A stretch of 5,790 nucleotides of DNA, taken from Gammaproteobacteria bacterium (GTDB taxonomy: Bacteria; Pseudomonadota; Gammaproteobacteria; Enterobacterales; GCA-2746155). Of the stretch, positions 1 through 5,680 are shown one piece after another. A program made the position numbers and the translations under genes. The stretch's first letter is position 1; every line of letters starts with the position of its first letter. The stretch covers positions 1-5,790 of the forward strand of contig JAAGZM010000517.1 of the NCBI GenBank assembly GCA_024206355.1, given 5' to 3'. Below the pieces are notes generated by a model that did not search any database, was not told the DNA's origin, and saw only the letters and a program-made list of their open reading frames with translations.

Positions 1-1
1 A

Positions 2-1402
2 CGTGTTACACGTACACAAAATGATGATACAGAATCAGCCGTTAGCTTTGATGCAATTCGTGAAATTGATGGTGATTTTATTTCAGGAGTTGAAACAGGT
101 GTACGCTATAGAGCACGAGAAAAAAATGTTGTTCGTAACGAATTTGATGGCTCTTTAGGTGCCGATTTACGTTTGTCTCAGGTTCCAGAAAACACTTATG
201 CATATGGAGCTGATAACTTTTTAAATGGCGATTCAATGAACTCCTTTGACTACAGCGAATTAGTTTTTGCTGATGTTGATAGCACTCTGGCTTATGCCGC
301 TAGTCAAGGTACAGATATTACGCCAGAATTTGACCCACTTGGAAGCTACAATATTGAAGAAGATACTTTTGCCGCCTATGTACAACTAAACTTAGATGGT
401 GAGGTAGGCAATGTTCCGTTTATTGGTGATTTTGGTTTTAGAGTTGTATATACCCAACAAGATATCGCTGGCTTTACGCGTCCTTTCACTATTGATGGCA
501 CTCAAACACCAGGTAAATTAATTTTTACAAGCGAAGTAAATGAGCCGATTTCATCTGATGACTCGTATGTGAATGTTTTGCCAAGTTTAAATCTTAGGTT
601 TGAACTAGAAGAAGACTTATTTCTGCGCGTAGCTGCATCAAAGTCTCTGACAAGACCAACTTTCCAAGCACTATCCCCAGCACTAAGTATCAACCCAAGT
701 GCAACGATAGATCAAAATGGTGATGGAATAGCAGCCACTGCCGCAAGCGGAAATGGTAACTTAAAGCCTTATGAATCGACAAACTTTGATTTAGGCATGG
801 AATGGTACTTTGATGAAGCAAGTGCACTTTATGCAAGTATATATTACAAAGAAATTGAAGACTTCATTGCCACAGTAACGAACAAAGACGTCACCATTGG
901 CTCGGTACTTTTCGATTCGGTCTCTCAACCCGATAATCAAGGTATTGCGCAATTGATTGGTTTGGAAATAGGCTATCAACAGGCGTTCGAGTCTGGTTTC
1001 GGTTATTTGGTTAATGCTTCATTTACTGATAATAATGCTGACTTTGAATCCGGCGGGGAAATCCCTTTTCCTGGTGTATCAGATATTAGTTATAACTTGG
1101 CTGGATATTATGAAAAAGGTCCATTACAAGCTCGTTTAGCGTATAGCTACCGTGGTGATTACTTGTTACTACCAAGCGATGTATTTACCAATCAAGTATT
1201 TGTTGAAGATTATGCACAACTTGATGCCTCGGTTAGTTTTGATGTTACTGAATCTACCACTGTGTTTTGTCAAGCAGTTAACTTAACTGATGAAAATACC
1301 AAAGCCTACACGTCTAATGAGTCTGTTAACTTGTCACGTCAGTTCTTATCAGAAGGTTATGTAGGTAGAACGTTCACTTTAGGGGTTAGGGCTTCATTCT
1401 AA
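2..1402 (+). CDS. TonB-dependent outer-membrane receptor, C-terminal part (5'-truncated by window edge)
   Basis: The reading frame is open from base 2 to the TAA at 1400-1402, giving 466 residues with no start in view, so this is the C-terminal half of a receptor whose family is usually 800-1000 residues. TonB-dependent receptors import large or scarce ligands across the outer membrane using energy from TonB-ExbB-ExbD. What is seen: alternating aromatic/polar beta-strand segments throughout; a GVETGVRYRARE strand near the left edge; SLTRPTFQALSP near 643-678; NLKPYESTNFDLGMEWYF near 758-811; QAVNLTDEN near 1271-1297; and a final strand ending in phenylalanine (TLGVRASF), the usual outer-membrane assembly signal. 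These blocks fit the Xanthomonas/Caulobacter-type receptors often found in carbohydrate loci. The N-terminal signal peptide, TonB box and plug lie outside the window. The TTG at 173 is internal and not a start. The ligand cannot be read from sequence; the neighbours suggest a galactosamine- or galactose-related sugar. Confidence 0.93.
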   Translation, partial: RVTRTQNDDTESAVSFDAIREIDGDFISGVETGVRYRAREKNVVRNEFDGSLGADLRLSQVPENTYAYGADNFLNGDSMNSFDYSELVFADVDSTLAYAASQGTDITPEFDPLGSYNIEEDTFAAYVQLNLDGEVGNVPFIGDFGFRVVYTQQDIAGFTRPFTIDGTQTPGKLIFTSEVNEPISSDDSYVNVLPSLNLRFELEEDLFLRVAASKSLTRPTFQALSPALSINPSATIDQNGDGIAATAASGNGNLKPYESTNFDLGMEWYFDEASALYASIYYKEIEDFIATVTNKDVTIGSVLFDSVSQPDNQGIAQLIGLEIGYQQAFESGFGYLVNASFTDNNADFESGGEIPFPGVSDISYNLAGYYEKGPLQARLAYSYRGDYLLLPSDVFTNQVFVEDYAQLDASVSFDVTESTTVFCQAVNLTDENTKAYTSNESVNLSRQFLSEGYVGRTFTLGVRASF

Positions 1403-1458
1403 TCTTTGGGTATAGAAAGATATAGGGTATAGTAACCTTACACACGGCATGGATGCAT

Positions 1459-1476
1459 TGAATCAACAATGATTCA
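1459..1476 (+). repeat. Perfect 7-bp inverted repeat (small hairpin) after the receptor gene
   Basis: TGAATCA at 1459-1465 and TGATTCA at 1470-1476 are perfect reverse complements separated by four bases. The repeat directly abuts the stronger hairpin at 1477-1499, so an RNA from this spacer could form two adjacent stems. It could be an operator-like dyad or part of a compound 3'-end structure; the sequence alone does not decide. Confidence 0.45.
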
Positions 1477-1499
1477 GGGAGTACCTGATTGGTACTCCC
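1477..1499 (+). terminator. Candidate weak terminator/attenuator hairpin between receptor and oxidoreductase genes
   Basis: GGGAGTACC (1477-1485) and GGTACTCCC (1491-1499) form a perfect 9-bp stem with 6 G:C pairs and a 5-base loop, 75 bases after the receptor stop codon. The following bases (ATTATTAGTAAATT) are AT-rich but lack a run of T, so it is not a textbook intrinsic terminator. It may terminate partly, letting some transcripts continue into the oxidoreductase gene, or protect the 3' end of an abundant receptor mRNA. The stem is certain; the role is inferred. Confidence 0.55.
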
Positions 1500-1524
1500 A
1501 TTATTAGTAAATTAAATTTAGAAA

Positions 1525-2676
1525 ATGGTGTTAAAAGTGAAAGTTGGATTATGTGGTTTGGGTGATAGGTTAAGTTATGTCGCTAAAGTAATGAACGACC
1601 TTATACCAAATTTTGAATTGGTGTGTTTTTCTGACCCATCAACCGTAAAATACGAATATATGCAATCGCATGGCATAAGTATGAAGCAATATGATGAGTT
1701 ATCAGAAATGCTCAATTGCGAAGAGTTAGATTTGTTAATGATTGGTTCGCCAAATCATTTACATCTAGAGCATATTCGAATTGGCTTAGAGCATGGAATC
1801 AAAATATTCACAGAAAAACCCGTAGTTATATCTGAAGTTGAAACATTTAACTTGTTGGATTTAATAAAGGAATATAACGCAGTTGACAATATTTTAGTCG
1901 GCATGGTGTTGAGATATTCACTTTTATATAAAGATTTGAAAGCGAGTATTGAATCTGGGCAGCTTGGTGATATTAGTAGCATTGAGGCGTCTGAACATAT
2001 CGCTCCAGAGCATGGTGCTTTTTTCATGCGAGACTGGCGGAGAAATCCTGAATTTTCGGGTGGTTTTATGTTAGAAAAGTGTTGCCACGATTTAGATATT
2101 TATCAAGGGGCTATAGATAGCAGAGCCAGTAAAGTTGTAAGTTTTGGTGGACGAAGAACCTTTATCGAAAAGAATAAGGTACTGGCAAGTAATCCTATTT
2201 ATTCAGAACGTAAATCTCGTTGGGAAGGTAATGATGAAGTTTTTACTGACGAAGGGAAATTGGTCGATCATCAAACCGCCTTAATTGAATATGAAAACGG
2301 CGTTAGTTTAAGTTTTCATACTAATTTAAATGTGCCTGATGAATATCGTCGTTTCAGTGCTTTTGGTTCTCTAGGAATGGCTGAAGGTGATTTTGTTAGA
2401 AACTTTTATAAAGTACATGATACGCAATCATCAGAAGCAATCGTTGATAAAACCTATCAGCACGATGTGTCAATTTCTAAACATTATGGCGCAGAAGAGC
2501 AAATGGCTGCTGATTGGATTGCATATTTTGATGAAGGTAAACCATTACCTGTTTCTATATTGGACGCATTGGAAGCTGGTTTAACCGCAATTAAGCTTGA
2601 TGAGTCACGAGAGCAGGGTAAAGTGCTGGACTTAACTTCGTTATGGCAACGTTTTGATAGTTATCAATTACGTTAG
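1525..2676 (+). CDS. Gfo/Idh/MocA-family NAD(P)-dependent oxidoreductase
   Basis: A 383-residue cytoplasmic protein with the two-domain plan of the family. The N-terminal Rossmann fold begins with VGLCGLGDR (residues 7-15, GxGxxG-like), has the SPNHLHLEH segment at 75-83 and the signature EKP at 97-99, whose Lys98 is the conserved catalytic/cofactor lysine. The C-terminal alpha/beta domain carries GGFMLEKCCHDLD at 179-191; His188 fits the usual catalytic histidine, and Glu184 stands where many relatives have Asp. Near the end, DESREQGKVLDL matches the usual family C-terminus. No Tat or Sec signal is present. A TAG two codons upstream closes the frame, so ATG 1525 is the longest possible start; no clear Shine-Dalgarno is visible, and GTG codons at 1528 and 1537 are alternatives. 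The symporter gene follows after 46 bases, so they are probably co-transcribed. Substrate is unknown: sugar or polyol oxidation is the default; an NAD-dependent glycosidase role like GH109 is possible but unproven. Confidence 0.9.
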   Translation: MVLKVKVGLCGLGDRLSYVAKVMNDLIPNFELVCFSDPSTVKYEYMQSHGISMKQYDELSEMLNCEELDLLMIGSPNHLHLEHIRIGLEHGIKIFTEKPVVISEVETFNLLDLIKEYNAVDNILVGMVLRYSLLYKDLKASIESGQLGDISSIEASEHIAPEHGAFFMRDWRRNPEFSGGFMLEKCCHDLDIYQGAIDSRASKVVSFGGRRTFIEKNKVLASNPIYSERKSRWEGNDEVFTDEGKLVDHQTALIEYENGVSLSFHTNLNVPDEYRRFSAFGSLGMAEGDFVRNFYKVHDTQSSEAIVDKTYQHDVSISKHYGAEEQMAADWIAYFDEGKPLPVSILDALEAGLTAIKLDESREQGKVLDLTSLWQRFDSYQLR

Positions 2677-2707
2677 TATTTAACGCTTACCTCTCAAGAA
2701 TTTATTT

Positions 2708-2713
2708 AAGAAG
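2708..2713 (+). promoter_or_regulatory. Probable weak ribosome binding site of the symporter gene
   Basis: AAGAAG lies 9 bases before the ATG at 2723. It is only a partial Shine-Dalgarno match, but it is the purine-richest stretch in the 46-base gap after the oxidoreductase stop and supports this start. Confidence 0.45.
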
Positions 2714-2722
2714 ATATAAATT

Positions 2723-4498
2723 ATGCAGTTTGTGGATTGGATTATAGTTGCTGTCTATATTGTTTTTGCTTTGCTCATTGGCGTTTGGTTTACCAAAAAA
2801 GCCAGTAAAAGTACGGACGATTTCTTTGTTGCTGGCCGTTCATTGCCTTGGTATGTGGCTGGTACTTCAATGGTGGCAACAACTTTCTCATCAGATACAC
2901 CATTGTTTGTTTCCGGAATTGTACGTGAGCAAGGTATTTATGCGAATTGGATTTGGTGGGGGGGGATGGTTGGTATCATTATATCGGTATTCTTTTTTGC
3001 TAAGTTGTGGCGTCGTTCTGAAGCTGTTACTGAAATTGAATTTATTTCCCAACGCTATGAACCGAGCAAAGCGGCAAATAGCTTAAGAGTTTTTAAAGCA
3101 TTATTTGATGGTGTGATCATTAACTGCATTATTATGGCATCGGTCACTTTAGCAATGGCTAAAATTATTGTTATGGTGCTTGATTTTGGCTCTGCACCTA
3201 TGTATGTCCTACCTTTTTTTGGTGCTATTGGTTATACCGAAGTTATATTAATAGGGCTTGCATTTGCAGCAGTATTTTATACCGCACTATCTGGTTTGTA
3301 TGGTGTCGTCTATACTGATTTAATTCAATTTGCTTTAGCTATGGTTGGCTCTATCGCGTTAGCTGTTATTGCCTGGTTAGATTTAGAAAGTAAAGGTGGC
3401 TTTGTTAGCCAAATACAGGCGGCTCCGGGTTATACCCCTGACACCTTGAAAATGTTTCCCAGCATGGGGCTGAATTTGGAAACATTATCCTTCCTTGTTT
3501 TTATTCTCATCCTTCCTCTTTACTCTGCTGTTGGGCCAGGTTTTTTTTTACAACGAATTTTAGCAGCAAAGTCAGAGCGTGATGCCGCTCTATCTATGGG
3601 TTGGTTTGCAGTTTGTCATATGATCTTGAGAAGCTGGCCTTGGGTTGTAGTTGCTGCTGCTTCTTTAGTGTATTTTCCAAACATTGCCGATGGCGAGCAA
3701 GCATACCCAGCCATGATAAATATTTTATTACCTGTTGGTTTAAAAGGTATTATGATTGCTTCTTTATTAGCCGCTTTTATGAGTACGTTAGATACCCATT
3801 TAAACTGGGGATCATCATACTTAGTTAATGATGTTTATCAGCCTTTTATTGCAAAAGGCAAACCTAAAAAACATTATGTTTTAATCGCTAGAATATCAAT
3901 GTTACTGCTAGTTTTTGTTGCGTTAGCCATTGCGAGTACACTTACTTCAATATTAGACGCCTATAAGTACCTAGGTGTCATGATAACTGGCCCAGCTATC
4001 ATTCTGATTTTACGTTGGTACTGGTGGCGTATAAATGTCTGGTCAGAAATATCTGTACTATTGGCTTCGGTGATTATTGGTAACATGCTCTTTCTTTGGT
4101 TACCTGATAGCCCTGATGCTGACTATTTTGGCGTAAGGTCATTACTGAATATTAGTGGTGCTACTTTAATCGCATTGATTGTTACCTATTTAACTACGGA
4201 AAAAGCACCGACAACCAAAGTGAAAGAATTTTATCGTCGATTACGTATACAAGGGCCGGGTTGGAAGAGAGTAGCAGAGCATACAGGTCTTGCAGGTCTT
4301 GATGATTCGTTAGCAATAACGTCGGTTTCTTGTCTAAGTGCTATTGGTGCTTTGTTTAGTCTAATGTTTATTGTTGGGACAGTTATTTTTGAAAATACAA
4401 ACGGTCTGATCATATCCACGGTTATATTTATCATCTCTTCTTTGGTTTTGAAAAGAACCCTTGGTGGCACCTTTAAGCTTAAAGAAGATATCACTTAG
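2723..4498 (+). CDS. Sodium:solute symporter (SSS family), putative sugar importer
   Basis: A 591-residue inner-membrane protein expected to drive substrate uptake with Na+. It opens with a hydrophobic helix (about 6-23), then the family block KASKSTDDFFVAGRSLPW (26-43) and GTSMVATTFSSDTPLFVSG (47-65), close to the typical first core helix of LeuT-fold SSS carriers. Further blocks are ALSGLYGVVYTDLIQF, GPGFFLQRILAAKSERDA (GFFLQR at 273-278) and AAFMSTLDTHLNWGSSYLVNDVY, where Ser354 and Thr355 align by eye with the paired Na+-site serines of vSGLT. About 13-14 membrane segments can be drawn. After the core come a basic FYRRLRIQGPGW linker and two more hydrophobic helices, an extension seen in longer sugar-locus SSS proteins. 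It follows the oxidoreductase by 46 bases, suggesting one transcript. Runs of eight G (2958-2965) and nine T (3541-3549) lie inside the gene without breaking the frame. Substrate not determinable; context suggests an amino sugar, galactose-type sugar or derivative. Confidence 0.93.
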   Translation: MQFVDWIIVAVYIVFALLIGVWFTKKASKSTDDFFVAGRSLPWYVAGTSMVATTFSSDTPLFVSGIVREQGIYANWIWWGGMVGIIISVFFFAKLWRRSEAVTEIEFISQRYEPSKAANSLRVFKALFDGVIINCIIMASVTLAMAKIIVMVLDFGSAPMYVLPFFGAIGYTEVILIGLAFAAVFYTALSGLYGVVYTDLIQFALAMVGSIALAVIAWLDLESKGGFVSQIQAAPGYTPDTLKMFPSMGLNLETLSFLVFILILPLYSAVGPGFFLQRILAAKSERDAALSMGWFAVCHMILRSWPWVVVAAASLVYFPNIADGEQAYPAMINILLPVGLKGIMIASLLAAFMSTLDTHLNWGSSYLVNDVYQPFIAKGKPKKHYVLIARISMLLLVFVALAIASTLTSILDAYKYLGVMITGPAIILILRWYWWRINVWSEISVLLASVIIGNMLFLWLPDSPDADYFGVRSLLNISGATLIALIVTYLTTEKAPTTKVKEFYRRLRIQGPGWKRVAEHTGLAGLDDSLAITSVSCLSAIGALFSLMFIVGTVIFENTNGLIISTVIFIISSLVLKRTLGGTFKLKEDIT

Positions 4499-4530
4499 TT
4501 TTTGAAAATTAATAGTCAAAAAATCAACTA

Positions 4531-4577
4531 TAGCTCTCCTAATTTCCTTTATTTTAAATCTCGGAAATTAAGAGCTA
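4531..4577 (-). terminator. Long imperfect inverted repeat; terminator-like when read on the minus strand
   Basis: TAGCTCT (4531-4537) pairs with AGAGCTA (4571-4577), and TAATTTCC (4540-4547) pairs with GGAAATTA (4563-4570). This gives 15 base pairs with a two-base bulge (CC, 4538-4539) and a 15-base loop. On the + strand the stem is followed by GG and a run of A, not T, so it is a poor terminator for the symporter gene. On the minus strand it is followed after about 7 bases by six T (complement of A 4518-4523), a looser terminator arrangement. It overlaps the stop codon of the minus-strand ORF 4549-4770. It may still serve as a 3'-end stabilising stem for the symporter mRNA. Confidence 0.4.
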
Positions 4578-4770
4578 GGAAAAAAAAGTCGAACTTATTG
4601 CATTTATCATTAGTTTGTTGAAATAGGAGGTACTCTGCCAAATTTAGTGGTTGTTTTGTTTTTGACGACATTTCCCAAGCTATCGAAACCCAAACTTGAG
4701 GCATTCTAAAAAAATGTTTACTGATGGAACTAAAGTGCTTGGGAAGATCTTTGAGGGCAATTTCCTCCAT
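4549..4770 (-). CDS. Doubtful small ORF (73 codons), possible repeat or gene remnant
   Basis: The minus strand reads from ATG at 4770 to TAA at 4549-4551. The product begins MEEIALKDLPKHF, contains PQVWVSIAWEMSSKTKQPLN in the middle and ends in FFFLALNFRDLK. It is basic and aromatic-rich, with no signal peptide or domain that I can name. Against it: no Shine-Dalgarno sits at the right distance from the ATG, and phenylalanine/lysine richness is what AT-rich noise produces. For it: it is the only sizeable ORF in an otherwise empty gap, it overlaps no other gene, and a terminator-like stem lies at its 3' end on the same strand. It could be a fragment of a dispersed element common in related genomes. 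Treat as unproven. Confidence 0.2.
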   Translation of the reverse strand: MEEIALKDLPKHFSSISKHFFRMPQVWVSIAWEMSSKTKQPLNLAEYLLFQQTNDKCNKFDFFFLALNFRDLK

Positions 4771-4866
4771 AATGCGCAGGCGTTATCCTCGTGCGGGTAA
4801 ATGCCTATATATTAGAAATAGTAATAAAAACTTGATTTGTTGGTTACTCACGATAGGTAGATCCTG

Positions 4867-5634
4867 ATGATAAGTAGAATAGAAAGACAAGTAGAAATTC
4901 TTCGAATTATTGAGGAAACAGGTAAGGTACTTGTTTCAACTCTTGTTGATTTATTTGCGGTATCTGCTGTAACTATACGCTTCGATTTGAACCTGCTTAA
5001 TAGCAAAGGGGTTATCACGCGCTGTCGAGGTGGTGCAGTTTCTTTATCTCCATTAGCCAAAAAAATTCAAGGTAGTACAAGTTACGAAAACAAAAATAGC
5101 ATAGAAGAAAACCTTACCTCATCAGCGATAAAACTGCTTGAGAATGGTGATGCGGTATATTTTGACCCAAAGATGGCATCAGAAAATTTAACAACATGCT
5201 TGTCAGATCTCAAGAATATAAAACTCCTTACAAATGGTATTAGCGTAGCCAAGCAAGCAGCAGAGCATGAAAACCTTGAGCTGATTTTAATTGGTGGGAA
5301 ATTATGCACAAAGTCGATGGCATTTCATGGACATCAAGCTGAATGTGAAGCTAATAACTATCATTTTGATAAAACTTTTTTAGTTGTAGATAAATTTGAT
5401 TGTCGAGTAGGTATTACTACAAATGAGGAATACAAATCAGACTTAATTAAGGCGTTGTGTGAAAATTCTTCTGAAATAATTGTTATTTGCAAGTCAATAA
5501 ATCTGGGTAAATCTCATTGTCACATTATTGCAAACAATCAAAAAATATCTACGTTGATAACCGACAAGGGCATCAAAGAAGTGGATGTTGAGGCCTTCAA
5601 AAGCTCTGGAATAAAGCGAATTCTTTCAGAGTAG
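4867..5634 (+). CDS. agaR: DeoR-family transcriptional regulator, AgaR-like, with altered effector site
   Basis: A 255-residue regulator. Residues 4-57 form the DeoR-type helix-turn-helix: RIERQVEILRII, then LVDLFAVSAVTIRFDLNLL (recognition helix around S33-L41) and the closing RCRGGA. Residues about 75-255 form the DeoR C-terminal sugar-phosphate sensor domain: LLTNGISVA (120-128), LILIGGKL (139-146), FHGHQAE (153-159), NNYHFDKTFLVVDKFD (163-178), GITTNEE (182-188) and LITDKGI. The HGHQAE...NYHFD block closely follows the GDQAE...NYHFD stretch I recall from Escherichia coli AgaR, the GalNAc/galactosamine repressor. The start fits the family N-terminus; a weak AGG lies about 10 bases upstream. 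Odd: the sensor motif DSGTT is DPKMAS (100-105), and the later DSSK motif is CKSI (208-211). The kbaZ-type gene starts 46 bases downstream, as expected for a pathway regulator and its target. Family assignment is firm; the AgaR identity is likely, and its effector response may differ. Confidence 0.85.
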   Translation: MISRIERQVEILRIIEETGKVLVSTLVDLFAVSAVTIRFDLNLLNSKGVITRCRGGAVSLSPLAKKIQGSTSYENKNSIEENLTSSAIKLLENGDAVYFDPKMASENLTTCLSDLKNIKLLTNGISVAKQAAEHENLELILIGGKLCTKSMAFHGHQAECEANNYHFDKTFLVVDKFDCRVGITTNEEYKSDLIKALCENSSEIIVICKSINLGKSHCHIIANNQKISTLITDKGIKEVDVEAFKSSGIKRILSE

Positions 5635-5670
5635 ACAACCACTATACAGTCTATAAGCAGTAAAATTTAC

Positions 5671-5674
5671 AGGA
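5671..5674 (+). promoter_or_regulatory. Ribosome binding site of the kbaZ-like gene
   Basis: AGGA lies 6 bases before ATG 5681, the clearest Shine-Dalgarno in the window. It fixes the start of the truncated gene and suggests stronger translation than for the upstream regulator. Confidence 0.7.
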
Positions 5675-5680
5675 ACGAAC

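Larger units (their letters stand above)
4499..4866. other. 368-base AT-rich intergenic gap without a convincing gene
   Basis: The gap separates the symporter gene from the regulator gene. It holds the long imperfect inverted repeat at 4531-4577, homopolymer runs, and a 73-codon minus-strand ORF (4549-4770) with no good ribosome binding site directly before its ATG. The last 80 bases should contain the regulator's promoter; the best eye-picked pair is TTATCC (4783-4788) and TATATA (4806-4811) with 17-base spacing, but the -35 matches only 3 of 6 consensus bases, so I do not list it as a promoter. The length and the minus-strand ORF could mean a decayed insertion or dispersed repeat, but I recognise none with certainty. 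Confidence 0.6.

Noticed and set aside
173..1402. Reading of the receptor as a complete gene starting at TTG 173
   Set aside because: The same frame is open back to base 2 with receptor-like beta-strand sequence before 173, so TTG is an internal leucine codon and the gene begins outside the window.
1755..2027. Minus-strand ORF of 90 codons
   Set aside because: It lies entirely inside the oxidoreductase gene on the opposite strand, with no recognisable product; a frame shadow.
2748..3086. Plus-strand ORF of 112 codons
   Set aside because: It is an out-of-frame shadow inside the symporter gene. It matters only as the frame entered if the G run loses one base.
4799..4866. AgaR operator upstream of the regulator gene
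   Set aside because: I looked for repeated CTTTC/GAAAG-type boxes as in enterobacterial AgaR sites and for a convincing dyad, and found neither; the site in this lineage may differ.
4499..4866. Complete insertion sequence or tRNA in the intergenic gap
   Set aside because: No terminal inverted repeats with flanking duplication, no transposase catalytic motif and no cloverleaf were visible.
5082..5309. Minus-strand ORF of 75 codons in the regulator gene
   Set aside because: Fully inside the well-supported DeoR-family coding sequence and without any recognisable motif.
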